The notes: a model not told the origin generated them from the sequence alone. Positions 1 to 9,329 are shown, numbered from the stretch's first letter. The stretch: 47,958 nt of DNA from Cryomorphaceae bacterium (GCA_021300505.1 JAJTDQ010000014.1:1-47958), one strand, 5' to 3'. Numbers and translations: made by a program.

Positions 1-373
1 GCGATTCAGAAGCAAAATGCTCTATGGCCGTGGCAAAAAAGTGAAAATTGGAAACCGCGCGAGGAATATCCACATGAGCCGCCAAGGAAACAGGTTTTCC
101 ATTATCACGCGATTCAGCAGCCACAAACTCAGCCATTCGCGCTTCAATTCCTTTTGATATACGCATCATCACAGCTCCACGTTCCTCAATCGACATGGAT
201 GACCACGCAGGAAATGCAGCCTCAGCAGCTTTAACCGCCAGCTCCACATCCCTGTCATCCGAATTGGGGATCAAGCAATACACTTGACCGGTTGCTGGTT
301 CGAAATTATCGATGTATTGGTCATTCGCAGGAGAACAATAAGCCCCATTGATGAAATTCTGTATCTTTTCCAT
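1..373 (-). CDS. Aldehyde dehydrogenase, 5' part (2-aminomuconate semialdehyde type)
   Basis: This is the first 124 codons of an NAD(P)-dependent aldehyde dehydrogenase; the rest, including the catalytic Cys and Glu, lies beyond the left edge. It starts at the ATG whose complement is at 371-373 (MEKIQNFINGAY). The N-terminal ALDH pattern is clear: NFINGAY, then FEPATG, AVKAAEAAFPAWSSMS, and the helix ending ESRDNGKPVSLA. The sequence style is that of 2-hydroxymuconate/2-aminomuconate semialdehyde dehydrogenases, which oxidise the semialdehyde in the kynurenine or meta-cleavage route. The broken S9 peptidase ends 62 bases upstream on the same strand. A weak -7-like box (TAAATTCG on the minus strand, 390-397) could give it its own promoter. 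Family membership is firm. The substrate is inferred from N-terminal similarity and from a matching RidA deaminase and glutaryl-CoA dehydrogenase elsewhere in the window. Confidence 0.85.
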   Translation of the reverse strand, partial: MEKIQNFINGAYCSPANDQYIDNFEPATGQVYCLIPNSDDRDVELAVKAAEAAFPAWSSMSIEERGAVMMRISKGIEARMAEFVAAESRDNGKPVSLAAHVDIPRAVSNFHFFATAIEHFASES

Positions 374-435
374 GTGGTAAAATCTATGGCGAATTTACAT
401 TGAAAATTTGATGTTTTGTTGGTGACGTTTATCCA

Positions 436-1602
436 TCAATACCCCATGATTTTACCTTTATCCACCGCGGGGATTCCATCCGTCAACCAAATAGGCGCTG
501 GCGCTCCTTGTAAATAATGGTCAAAAAACTGTCGCATACGGATGCTTAAATCCATGCGATTCGCATTTTCCATGAGGTTATGGTCATCGCCATTGTAGTT
601 CAGCAACCAGCACGGTTTTCCTAGGCGGCGCATGCCTGTAAACAATTCAATCCCTTGGTACCATGGCACCGCGCCATCCTTGTCATTGGCCATGATTAAC
701 AATGGCGTATGCACATTTGGCAAATGGAACAAAGGCGAATTTTCTCGGTACAGTTCAGGTGCTTCCCAGATCGTTTTTCCAATGCGGCTTTGAGTGCGTT
801 CGTACTGAAACTGGCGATTGACACCACTTCCCCAACGGATCCCGCCATAGGCTGAGAACATATTCGACACAGGCGCTCCGGCCATTGCCGCGCGGTAACG
901 TGTTGTCATCGTGATCAACTGCGCCGTTTGGTAACCTCCCCAACTTTGTCCTTGCAAGCCCATGCGTGTTGAATCGATAGCTGGAACCAACTTAAGCACA
1001 TAATCGGTACCACTCATGATACAGTCAAATGCAGATTGCGCAGGGTGTCCTACTTTATAGCGAATATCTGGAATAAACACCACGTATCCCGCAGAAGCAT
1101 ATTCCGTTGGATAAATAATCGACGCTGTAGGTTTCGGGACCGAATGGTTGAAGAGCTCATCGGAATTCAACTCATAATAATAAATCATCAATGGGTATTT
1201 CTTAGTTGGATCGAAATTCTCCGGTTTGTAGAGAAGCCCTTCGAGGGGAATGCCACTGTAACTTTTCCAATTCACCAATTCAACCCTTGCCCAATTGTAT
1301 TCAGACTGTTGAGCATTCGTTACTGAAACTTGACGCTCGCTGCTAAAATTATCCGCTGTCAGTCGCACATCTGGATACATGCTGATGGACATCTTTCGGA
1401 AGATGATGGATTCACCATTTTTCGAACGCGCCAAGAAATTGATTTTGTGATCGGTGTAATACATTTCTTTCACATCCAAATGATCTTGGTGATCAACCAA
1501 CTCATAGAGATGGGCACCCTTCGTTTTTTCATCAAACCCGGAGATATAGACATTTTTTGCATCGATATACACACTGTCCATATCCCAGAGATTCCACTCC
1601 AT
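436..1602 (-). pseudogene. S9 family peptidase, C-terminal catalytic part (out of frame with its N-terminus)
   Basis: This 388-codon reading frame carries the alpha/beta-hydrolase catalytic domain of a prolyl-oligopeptidase-family (S9) serine peptidase. The nucleophile motif GQSWGG has Ser220. The charge-relay Asp is in NDKDGAVPW (about Asp309) and the His in NGDDHNLM (His341). The frame contains the typical YISGFDEKTKGAHLYEL stretch that leads from the propeller into the hydrolase. The propeller and signal peptide are encoded in another frame at 1532-3094, so as the sequence stands the enzyme is split. An ATG exists at 1602, but a product starting there would lack the signal peptide and propeller and is unlikely to be an active secreted peptidase. 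The break coincides with a stretch that looks deleted, around 1575-1605. The intact gene would encode a secreted or periplasmic dipeptidyl- or acyl-peptidase of roughly 930-960 residues. Confidence 0.85.
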
Positions 1603-3094
1603 AAGGTTCTGGTGTTAATGGCATCCCATTCGCATCCGTTTGCCAATTGACATTTTTCACTGAGCAGGTCATGCAATTTTCTTTAGTGCTGCTCAAATTC
1701 TTGCTATAAAACTGACCATTTGTGCCATCAAACCATGAATACAAATTTCCTGATGGCGAAAGTGAACCATTGAATTCCACGCCTTCTTGAATGAGCTCAA
1801 CAGAACCATCAACGAGAGAAATGCGGTAATGGTCCTCACGACCGGGCACTTCCCACTGCTTCTCAAGAGCATAGCGTTCATCAGATGCCGCAAAAAGATA
1901 GGAGCCCTTCAAATTCTCGGTCAAACGTACATTCAAGGTGTCATCCGCTAGTTTCACGATGTTGTCATCCGACATGCGATATCTGAATAATGTACTGCGT
2001 TTTTCATCCCGTTTCAATTCAACCAACTGCTGCGACTGTAAACGCTTGTCTGCATAATGCCAAATGTCAACTTCTACCTTCTCCTTATCCAGAAGCGTAT
2101 CCTTCTTCGTCACCTCAGGACGTTCATCCACCCCGAAGAAAAGGTAATTTCCATCTTTCGTAAAGAGCAAATCAAAATTTTCAGTCACTGAATTTCCATC
2201 GCCAATGCGTACATCCGAGGTGTCAACCGAACGTGTCGTTTTCATTTCAAGCGAATAAATATAAAGCCCATACGCTTTGGCATCAGTCGTGTCATTACTC
2301 GCCAAGTAGGCAATATTTTTTCCAGAATGGTCAAACGTCAATGAAGTGATGGACGTATATTTTTTCGATATCGGACTCAAATCCATCGATGGAAATTGTC
2401 TCAAAAACAATTGATTGGAATCTATCTTCTCTTTTTGATGTCGGATGAAACAAAGATTTTCCCCCTTCCTTGAAATTGTGTAATCCGTCACATTGATAAA
2501 CTGGTCCTTTCTTAAAGCAAGTGGATCAAGCACCGTTAGTAATTTACCATCCGATTTGATTGGCGTAGCTTTTTTCTCTTTTTTAGCTAAAAAACACTTC
2601 TTTTTGGCCTTTTTTGCTGTGTTTTCATCATTTTTGATCACATTTTCATCAACAATGTAGGAGAGAAGATTGTGGTCTTCACCAACAGAAAACGACTTTA
2701 GTAAGGGAACTTTAATGAGTGAATCGCTTGCCAAAAGGTAAATTCCCAGACTGTCTTTCGGCCATTTTTTCTTATCGACCTTATTCAACTCACAATTGCG
2801 AAGGGTATCAAATCCCGGAAGTATGCGAAACGCGATGTAGTCACTATTCATTGAAAACTGCGCACCTTTTCCTCGCGGAATGGAATCCATTTTTCCAGAA
2901 TCGACGCGATAAATGTATAAGTAGCCATCGCCACGGTGCGGATTGATTTCGAAAGACACATACTTACCATTTGACGAAACCAATTGATTTTCATTTTTTT
3001 TCCATCCGTTGTAAGCGGTGTGATCAATGATTTTTTTTTGTCCAAACAGCAGTCCTGTAAAGAGTAAGCTCAACAAAAGAAGAGAATAACGCAT
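1532..3094 (-). pseudogene. S9 family peptidase, N-terminal signal peptide and beta-propeller part
   Basis: This is the 5' part of the broken S9 peptidase. It begins with a Sec signal peptide (MRYSLLLLSLLFTGLLFGQ). A long beta-propeller region follows, with family landmarks such as DIWHYADKRLQSQQLVELKRD, an LSPSGNLYSW blade, and NVNWQTDANGMPLTPEPYG. After PEPYG the frame runs into about 21 unrelated residues and a stop. Related S9 enzymes continue after the PEPYG-type motif with a blade containing a Trp-Thr plus YDxYDIW segment and a NLTNG-type turn. That segment is found in no frame here, so roughly 60-70 residues seem to be missing as well as the frame being lost. Residues 180-210 are very Lys-rich. 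The start ATG at 3092-3094 is supported by the signal peptide. Both halves are listed as one damaged gene. Confidence 0.85.
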
Positions 3095-3142
3095 GCGCAG
3101 TTGATTTTAGGGGATAAAAATACGAAAACGAAGGAAAGCAGA

Positions 3143-4264
3143 CTACACGAAGAGTTCGGATGCAATGTAATCCGCCATGAGACGGCCTTCACGCGTAAGA
3201 ATTAAGTGAGTATCCGTTTTTACCAACCATTTCTTTTCTTGGAAGTGCTTCAGTTTTGCGTCAAAATCCTTTGTTGGTGATGCGATTTGATGTAAATCGT
3301 GCAAATTTACTCCCCACGATGTCCGCAATCCTGTCATCAGTAATTCATTCCATCGCTCCTTTGAAGTCAGAACTTCACATTCAAACCATGTTTCATTCAG
3401 CCCGAAATCATTCATGTACTTGGCATTATTGGCAATATTCCATCGACGTTCAATGCCATTGTAAGAATGCGCAGAAGGACCAATACCGAGGTAGTTCACT
3501 CCTCTCCAATAATTGCTGTTGTGTTTAGCCTCCAAATCTGGCAGTCCGAAATTGGAAATCTCGTAGTGGTGAAATCCATGATTTGTCAATCGATCAATTA
3601 AGTGCAAAAACTGCTCGCTCTGTGCTTCTTCTCCACCAGGAGTAAGCTGACCTGAACTGACCAATTTATACAACGCCGTTTTTTTCTCTACAGTTAGGCA
3701 ATAGGCCGAAATGTGTTGAATTTTCATGTCAAAAACACGTTCGATGTGCGCATCCCACTCTTCGAGAGACAAATCTGGCAATCCGTAAATAAGGTCAACA
3801 CTGATGTTTATAAACCCTGCCGCTTGCGCAATCGACACACATTGCTCCGCTTCCAAGGCCGAATGCGATCGGTTCATCCATGAGAGATCATTTTCCCGAA
3901 AGGACTGCAACCCAATGGATAAACGGTTGATTCCAAGTGAATGCCAAGCCGTACAATTGGCTTCAGTGATATCATCTGGATTGGCCTCAAGGGTAATCTC
4001 TGCTGTAGTGGACACCTCGAAATTGGTGTTAATCAGAGTCAAAAAAGATGCGATTTCGCTGGGCACAAGCAAACTTGGTGTTCCTCCGCCAAAATAGATG
4101 CTCTCAATCACATGACCGGCAAGCTCAGCCTTTCTCGAAAGCAACTCAGACTGCATCGTCTCCAACATTCGTTCACGGTAAGTGGAAAAAGTTGTGCTAA
4201 AGTGAAAATCACAATAGGAGCACTTTTTTTTACAGAACGGAACATGGATATAAATGCCTGCCAT
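3143..4264 (-). CDS. hemW: Radical SAM heme chaperone HemW
   Basis: This 373-residue radical SAM protein has the cluster motif CKKKCSYCDF at Cys11, Cys15 and Cys18. The Phe at position 20 is the HemW signature; true coproporphyrinogen dehydrogenase HemN has Cys there. Further motifs are IYFGGGTPSLL, LEANPDD, LSIGLQSF, ISVDLIYGLP and HYEISNF, and the C-terminal HemN_C-like winged region is present. HemW binds heme and is thought to deliver it to respiratory proteins. I start it at ATG 4264 because the protein then opens with MAGIYIHVPFC. A longer frame to 4369 exists, but a perfect -7 promoter box (4269-4276) lies just upstream of 4264, so those bases are not translated. Transcription would begin almost at the start codon. 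It is divergent from the helicase gene at 4374. Confidence 0.93.
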   Translation of the reverse strand: MAGIYIHVPFCKKKCSYCDFHFSTTFSTYRERMLETMQSELLSRKAELAGHVIESIYFGGGTPSLLVPSEIASFLTLINTNFEVSTTAEITLEANPDDITEANCTAWHSLGINRLSIGLQSFRENDLSWMNRSHSALEAEQCVSIAQAAGFINISVDLIYGLPDLSLEEWDAHIERVFDMKIQHISAYCLTVEKKTALYKLVSSGQLTPGGEEAQSEQFLHLIDRLTNHGFHHYEISNFGLPDLEAKHNSNYWRGVNYLGIGPSAHSYNGIERRWNIANNAKYMNDFGLNETWFECEVLTSKERWNELLMTGLRTSWGVNLHDLHQIASPTKDFDAKLKHFQEKKWLVKTDTHLILTREGRLMADYIASELFV

Positions 4265-4268
4265 GGCG

Positions 4269-4276
4269 CAAAGATA
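4269..4276 (-). promoter_or_regulatory. Bacteroidota -7 promoter box for hemW
   Basis: The minus strand reads TATCTTTG, a perfect match to the Bacteroidota -7 consensus TAnnTTTG, ending 4 bases before the hemW ATG (4264). This predicts a leaderless or nearly leaderless mRNA and excludes the upstream alternative starts. I see no clear -33 TTTG at the expected distance. Confidence 0.6.
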
Positions 4277-4373
4277 CGTCATGTTGCCATGTGAGGTGAT
4301 GAAATCGTTGTTCGCGCGTATTTTCTTTGAACAATCATTTTGCCCTACCGCTTTTTTTAGTATCTTCAATGTA

Positions 4374-6668
4374 ATGAAATCAACCTACACCACGTCAAAT
4401 CCTGCGGAGTTTACTGAGCGCTTTATCAACCAAACCAACCAATCTGTTTTTTTAACTGGGAAGGCTGGAACGGGTAAAACCACACTTCTTCGAAAAATCA
4501 TTCAATCCACACATAAAAACGCTGTCATTGTTGCGCCTACGGGCATCGCAGCCCTGAATGCTGGCGGGGTTACCATCCATTCCTTCTTTCAATTGCCTTT
4601 TGGCGCGTTCATTCCGGAGTTCATGAAGCCGCCAGAAACACCTACGGTAAAATTTGAGACCAAAGAAACCTTGTCGAGGCATTTCACCATGAACAAACAA
4701 CGTCGAGCAATGATGCAAAATCTTGAGTTGTTGATTATCGATGAAGTCAGCATGCTACGTGCAGATCTGCTCGATGCAATGGATTGGACCTTGCGAAATG
4801 TTCGTCGTGTGTCACAACCATTTGGCGGTGTACAAGTGCTTTACATAGGTGATTTGCTGCAATTGCCACCCGTAGTAAAACCTGACGAATGGAACGTGTT
4901 GCGCAACCACTATTCGGGAATGTTCTTTTTCAATTCAAAAGCAATCCAAGAACAGCCTGCATTATATATTGAGCTTTCAACGATTTTTCGTCAGCAAGAC
5001 ACGGATTTTATTGATGTCCTCAACCACCTTCGTGACAACCGCATTACTGAATCGGACATTTCACTTTTAAACCGCTACGTCAACCCTACATTTGACGCAC
5101 TCAAAACAGAGGGATACATTACCTTAACCACCCACAATGCAAAGGCAGATACCATGAATGCGAAAGCATTGGCGACGTTGAACGGGAAGAGTTTTCACTA
5201 TTCAGCAGAAATTACGGGTGAATTCCCACTGCATATGTATCCCATTGATCCAGAGATGGAGCTGAAAGTTGGCGCTCAAGTGATGTTCATTAAGAATGAT
5301 ATTGCGCTGGACAAGCAATTCTACAATGGAAAGATGGGGAAAATTGAGTCCTTGTCGAAGGATGAGATCTGTGTGCATTTTCCTGAAGAAAACAAAACAA
5401 TTACCGTCGATCATTACGAGTGGAACAACATTCGGTATGCCATGGACGAACGAACAGGAGAAATCAAAGAAGAGGTTTTGGGCACCTTTGTTCATTATCC
5501 TTTAAAACTCGCCTGGGCCATCACCGTTCACAAAAGTCAAGGGCTCACCTTCGACAAAGCAGTGCTTGATGTTACCGACGTATTTGCTCCTGGCCAAGCG
5601 TATGTTGCCCTTTCGCGACTGCGCTCATTGGATGGACTGGTACTCTTGAGTCCTATGCGGATGAATGGATTGTCAAGCGATCAATCAGTGGTATCCTTTG
5701 CACAGCACAAAGCCGACAATTCAACACTTGAAACCCACCTAACACAAGCCACCAAGAAATACCTGTACGAAACTATTCACTCGGCGTTTGATTGGTACGG
5801 ACTCGTTTCTGCGTGGCACATTCACGAAGCGAGCTACCGCAACGCCGGATCAAAAACGGAAAAAGGGAAAAACAAACCCTGGCTTGCTGCGCAACTTCAA
5901 GCGTTAAATAGCGCCAATGACGCTGCTAAGAAATTCCAAAACCAAATTGAGCGAATTTTCACAGCACAACACATAGACCTTGCGTTTCTTCATGAACGAA
6001 CAGATGCCGCGTACACTTATTTCTTTAAGATTTTAGACGGCATTCTACTCAGCAATTTGAAAAAGATGGTCGAGCTCGGAAGAGTGCGAAAGACAAAAAC
6101 CTATGCTGAAGAACTCGGTGAACTTGATGAACTGCTGACTTCTACGATTTTACGCATCAAAAAAGTTCGCCTACTGACTGAAGCGCTTCACGCTGGAAAG
6201 GACATCACCAAAGAAGTTGTTTGGAACGATGAAATTCGCAACTATAAAACGAATAAGCTTGCAATTGTCAAGCAGGAAGCACAAAACAACAGATCGCTTT
6301 TGGACACAGACGATGATCTTGCTGACGATTTCATTAAGCCAGTTAAAACGAGAAAAGCCAGCGAAAAGAAAGAGAAGAAAAGCACCTACGAGCAGACATT
6401 GGAATTGCTGCATGAAGGGCTTGACCCAGAAGAAGTAGCCAAGGAGCGAAGCCTATCTGTCAAAACAATTCTTGGTCATTGCGCCGTATTGATTAAAGAG
6501 GACAAATTGTCGATCGATGAAGTGCTACCACAGGATCGAATTACTGAACTCGATGAGCTCATCGGCGATTATACAGGTACCTCATTGACACCGTTGAAAG
6601 AACAGCTAGGGGATAACGTTAGTTATGAAGAACTCCGACTATGGCAGGCTTCAAAAATGCGCGATTGA
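4374..6668 (+). CDS. PIF1/RecD-like superfamily 1 DNA helicase with C-terminal HTH domain
   Basis: This 764-residue SF1B helicase has Walker A GKAGTGKTTL (about residues 29-37), a following VAPTGIAALNAGG motif, Walker B IIDEVSML (about 120), QLPPV, the TVHKSQG motif V and AYVALSRLRS motif VI. The second half (about 450-650) is a largely helical linker. The C-terminal 110 residues (YEQTLELLHEGL, then EEVAKERSLSVKTILGHC) look like the HTH_40/YpbB-type helix-turn-helix that accompanies some RecQ and PIF1-like helicases. A role in unwinding structured or damaged DNA is known for the family; its cellular job here is inferred. An upstream in-frame start at 4254 would overlap hemW and its promoter, so I prefer the ATG at 4374, which gives the family-like start MKSTYTTSNPAEFTERFIN. 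Confidence 0.9.
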   Translation: MKSTYTTSNPAEFTERFINQTNQSVFLTGKAGTGKTTLLRKIIQSTHKNAVIVAPTGIAALNAGGVTIHSFFQLPFGAFIPEFMKPPETPTVKFETKETLSRHFTMNKQRRAMMQNLELLIIDEVSMLRADLLDAMDWTLRNVRRVSQPFGGVQVLYIGDLLQLPPVVKPDEWNVLRNHYSGMFFFNSKAIQEQPALYIELSTIFRQQDTDFIDVLNHLRDNRITESDISLLNRYVNPTFDALKTEGYITLTTHNAKADTMNAKALATLNGKSFHYSAEITGEFPLHMYPIDPEMELKVGAQVMFIKNDIALDKQFYNGKMGKIESLSKDEICVHFPEENKTITVDHYEWNNIRYAMDERTGEIKEEVLGTFVHYPLKLAWAITVHKSQGLTFDKAVLDVTDVFAPGQAYVALSRLRSLDGLVLLSPMRMNGLSSDQSVVSFAQHKADNSTLETHLTQATKKYLYETIHSAFDWYGLVSAWHIHEASYRNAGSKTEKGKNKPWLAAQLQALNSANDAAKKFQNQIERIFTAQHIDLAFLHERTDAAYTYFFKILDGILLSNLKKMVELGRVRKTKTYAEELGELDELLTSTILRIKKVRLLTEALHAGKDITKEVVWNDEIRNYKTNKLAIVKQEAQNNRSLLDTDDDLADDFIKPVKTRKASEKKEKKSTYEQTLELLHEGLDPEEVAKERSLSVKTILGHCAVLIKEDKLSIDEVLPQDRITELDELIGDYTGTSLTPLKEQLGDNVSYEELRLWQASKMRD

Positions 6669-6673
6669 ATAGC

Positions 6674-6681
6674 TAATTTTG
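6674..6681 (+). promoter_or_regulatory. -7 promoter box upstream of the AIM24-family gene
   Basis: TAATTTTG matches TAnnTTTG exactly. It lies 25 bases before the ATG at 6707 and just after the helicase stop codon. No TTTG is seen at the -33 distance, which would fall inside the end of the helicase gene. Confidence 0.5.
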
Positions 6682-6706
6682 CACGAAAAAATTAAACACA
6701 AGAAAT

Positions 6707-7504
6707 ATGAGAACAAATCACGAAATCGATTACTTCATTCACGGTGAAGAAATGCAAATGGTTGAAATCGAACTAGACCCGCAAGAAACGGCCATTGCCG
6801 AGTCGGGATCTTTCATGTATATGGACGAGGGTATTGCGATGGAAACTATCTTTGGAGATGGATCACAGCAGCAACAAAGCACTGGATTCATGGGCAAATT
6901 GTGGGGCGCTGGAAAACGTTTATTGACAGGTGAAAGCTTGTTCATGACGGCATTTACGCACAATGGCACAGGCAAAGCACGCGTAGCTTTTGCATCTCCT
7001 TACCCTGGAAAAATTATTCCTATTGACCTATCTCAGTACAATGGAAAACTCATCTGCCAGAAAGATTCATTCTTGTGTGCAGCGAAAGGTGTAGCGATTG
7101 GCATTGAATTTCAGCGCAAACTTGGAACTGGTTTATTCGGAGGTGAAGGATTCATCATGCAAAAATTGGAGGGCGACGGAATGGCTTTTTGTCACGCAGG
7201 TGGACATATCATGAAACGCACCCTAAAACCTGGTGAAGTATTGCGTGTAGACACCGGATGTATCGTCGCCTACACCCAAGAAATCGACTACGATATTCAA
7301 TTCGTTGGAGGAATCAAGAACACCATTTTTGGAGGTGAAGGATTGTTTTTCGCCACCTTACGTGGACCCGGAGAAGTGTGGTTGCAGACCTTGCCTATTT
7401 CACGATTGGCTTCACGGATTTTGTCGTACGGCACTGGACCTCGAAAAGAAGAAGGAAGCATCCTCGGCGGGCTGGGTAACTTGCTTGATGGTGATGGAAG
7501 GTAG
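6707..7504 (+). CDS. TIGR00266/AIM24 family protein
   Basis: This 265-residue protein belongs to the AIM24/TIGR00266 family, which adopts a beta-rich tryptophan RNA-binding attenuator-like fold. Recognisable parts are [16 protein letters not shown] at the N-terminus, [51 protein letters not shown], and the Gly-rich [22 protein letters not shown]. It ends with [12 protein letters not shown] and a Gly-rich tail. There is no signal peptide or membrane segment, so it is probably cytoplasmic. The molecular function of the bacterial family is not established. It has its own -7 box and starts 38 bases after the helicase. Length and motifs look complete. Confidence 0.9.
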   Translation: MRTNHEIDYFIHGEEMQMVEIELDPQETAIAESGSFMYMDEGIAMETIFGDGSQQQQSTGFMGKLWGAGKRLLTGESLFMTAFTHNGTGKARVAFASPYPGKIIPIDLSQYNGKLICQKDSFLCAAKGVAIGIEFQRKLGTGLFGGEGFIMQKLEGDGMAFCHAGGHIMKRTLKPGEVLRVDTGCIVAYTQEIDYDIQFVGGIKNTIFGGEGLFFATLRGPGEVWLQTLPISRLASRILSYGTGPRKEEGSILGGLGNLLDGDGR

Positions 7505-7510
7505 TAAAAG

Positions 7511-7556
7511 AGACAAAAGACCCTTCCGCAAATGCGGAATTAAAGACAAAAGACCC
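7511..7556 (+). repeat. 13-bp direct repeat flanking a GC hairpin
   Basis: AGACAAAAGACCC occurs at 7511-7523 and again at 7544-7556. Between the copies is a perfect hairpin, TTCCGC-AAAT-GCGGAA (7524-7539). No T-run follows, so it is a poor intrinsic terminator. Nothing coding is seen in this spacer (7505-7675). Confidence 0.75.
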
Positions 7557-7613
7557 GCTGCGCTGTAAGACTTGATCATACTTCGTTAGCTAATACTTAA
7601 ATCACCAAATTTT

Positions 7614-7661
7614 TAATTCGTAATTCGTAATTCGTAATTCGTAATTCGTAATTCGTAATTC
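7614..7661 (+). repeat. Heptanucleotide tandem repeat (TAATTCG)n
   Basis: There are six perfect head-to-tail copies of TAATTCG and a seventh lacking its last base, ending 14 bases before the recJ ATG. It is noncoding on both strands. The unit length (7) differs from a codon multiple, so copy-number slippage would change spacing in the recJ leader rather than a protein. Confidence 0.95.
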
Positions 7662-7675
7662 TTTACAAATATCTC

Positions 7676-7801
7676 ATGAATAAGCGTTGGCTCATAAAAC
7701 CTCTCCCTGCACCAAATCCTGCATTCAAAACAGATTGCGTGGTGTCTAAGCTATTGATGCAACGTGGGATTCAGAGTCCTGTGGAGGCCCAATACGGTTG
7801 A
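7676..7801 (+). pseudogene. recJ: Detached 5' end of recJ
   Basis: ATG 7676 opens 41 codons (MNKRWLIKPLP, then SKLLMQRGIQSPVEAQYG) that match the normal RecJ N-terminus: W-I-(K/R)-P-L-P followed by xLLxQRGIxSxxEAxxF. The frame then hits TGA at 7799-7801. The rest of RecJ is in another frame beginning with a GTG at 7764. The conserved stretch that should follow EAQY (a short Phe-rich piece and a DPFxMKDM-type motif of about 25 residues) is missing. Confidence 0.85.
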
Positions 7802-9329
7802 CCGTGTGAATCGAGCGATGGAAAAGGGCGAGAAAATTTTACTCTTCGGGGATTACGATGTGGACGGCACTACAGCCGTAGCATTGATGCATACCATGCT
7901 CAAAAAACACTACGACAAGGTCGACTTTTACATACCTGACCGCTATGCCGAGGGATATGGTGTGAGTTTTATCGGAATTGACTTTGCTGCAGAAAATGGA
8001 TTCACTCTAATCATCTCTTTGGACTGTGGTATTCGTTCAATTGACCATGTCGCTCATGCACGAGAAAAAGGTGTTGATTTCATTGTATGCGATCACCACC
8101 AGCCAGGCGATGAGCTTCCCAACTGCCTTGTTCTCGATCCAAAGCGTTCAGATTGTCCTTATCCCTACAAAGAGCTTTCGGGCTGTGGCGTAGGATTTAA
8201 GTTGCTTCAAGGTTTGTCGATCCGAAACGATTGGTCGATGAACGATTTATTCGAAAACCTTGATTTATTGGCCATCAGTATTGGAGCCGACATTGTAGCG
8301 ATCACAGGTGAGAATCGCATTTTATGTGCACACGGATTAAAACAGCTCAATACACGTCCACGAATGGCCTTTCGCGAATTGCTTGCCGTAGCGAAAAAAG
8401 AATTCCCTCTTACACTAACAGATGTGGTTTTCGTGATTGCACCACGCATCAATGCGGCAGGTCGACTTAGAAGTGGGCGCATCGCGGTTGAACTCATGAT
8501 CTCTGAAAATATCGCTGCGATTCAATCTTTGGCCAGAGAAATTGATCAAGACAATCAAAATCGCAAGGCACTCGACAAAGCGATTACTACCCAAGCGATT
8601 GACATGATGGAAGAAGACCCGGCGTATGACGTGAAAAAATCAACGGTTGTGTTTCGGCCTGATTGGCACAAAGGTGTGGTCGGTATTGTAGCCTCCCGAC
8701 TTATTGAAAAGCGGTTCAGACCGACCATCGTTTTGACGGAATCAAACGGGAAGGCAACAGGTTCAGCACGCACAGTGAATGACTTTGACCTTTATGGCGC
8801 CTTGTGCGAATGCGCAGAACACCTCGAACAATTTGGTGGTCACCGACATGCAGCAGGGATGACCATGCCCTTGGAAAACGTTAAACCATTCATGGAAAAG
8901 TTTGAATCTGTAGTTCAAGAAACCATTTCATCTGAAGACGAATTTCCTACTGTGAAAATTGACTTGGAGGTGGAATTCAATCAAATTTTCTCCAAAACAG
9001 AAAACAGAACGATGGTTCCTCAGCTAAAACGCGATTTAGCCGGATTTGAGCCGCATGGCCCAGGAAATATGACGCCTGTGTTTATGGCGCGAAATGTATA
9101 CTCACGTGATTTTCGAATTCTAAAAGACGCACACCTTAAACTCCTAGTAACTCAGCCTCAATACGACATTGCCATCGATGCCATTGCCTTCAACATGGCC
9201 GATAAAGTTGACCTCATCACACATGGGATTCCATATGATATCGCGTTTACCTTGGAAATTAATGCCTGGAATGGAAAGGAAACATTGCAGTTGAACATTA
9301 AAGATATTCGTGAAGCGGAACAATCCTAA
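7764..9329 (+). CDS. recJ: Single-stranded-DNA exonuclease RecJ, N-terminally damaged
   Basis: This is the body of RecJ, the 5'-3' single-strand-specific exonuclease of RecF-pathway and mismatch repair. The DHH catalytic motifs are all present in the 521-codon frame: FGDYDVDGTTA (motif I, about residues 29-38), ISLDCG, IVCDHHQPGDELP (Asp110-His-His112) and the AISIGADIVA motif. The DHHA1 part has VGIVASRLIE and FGGHRHAAGMTM. A C-terminal OB-like domain follows, ending near LNIKDIREAEQS. Real homology begins at TVDRVNRAMEKGEK; the first ten residues from GTG 7764 are out-of-frame sequence. ATG 7818 is the first internal ATG that keeps motif I. The genuine N-terminus is in another frame (7676-7801). 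The gene is either inactive or relies on internal initiation. Its stop overlaps the convergent Kelch gene by 4 bases. Confidence 0.85.
   Translation: MGFRVLWRPNTVDRVNRAMEKGEKILLFGDYDVDGTTAVALMHTMLKKHYDKVDFYIPDRYAEGYGVSFIGIDFAAENGFTLIISLDCGIRSIDHVAHAREKGVDFIVCDHHQPGDELPNCLVLDPKRSDCPYPYKELSGCGVGFKLLQGLSIRNDWSMNDLFENLDLLAISIGADIVAITGENRILCAHGLKQLNTRPRMAFRELLAVAKKEFPLTLTDVVFVIAPRINAAGRLRSGRIAVELMISENIAAIQSLAREIDQDNQNRKALDKAITTQAIDMMEEDPAYDVKKSTVVFRPDWHKGVVGIVASRLIEKRFRPTIVLTESNGKATGSARTVNDFDLYGALCECAEHLEQFGGHRHAAGMTMPLENVKPFMEKFESVVQETISSEDEFPTVKIDLEVEFNQIFSKTENRTMVPQLKRDLAGFEPHGPGNMTPVFMARNVYSRDFRILKDAHLKLLVTQPQYDIAIDAIAFNMADKVDLITHGIPYDIAFTLEINAWNGKETLQLNIKDIREAEQS

Noticed and set aside
3143-4264. 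Oxygen-independent coproporphyrinogen oxidase HemN
   Set aside because: The cluster motif is CxxxCxxCxF, and the length (373) fits HemW. HemN has Cys in the last position and is longer.
7614-7661. CRISPR-like array
   Set aside because: The units are 7 bases with no spacers, so it is a simple tandem repeat.
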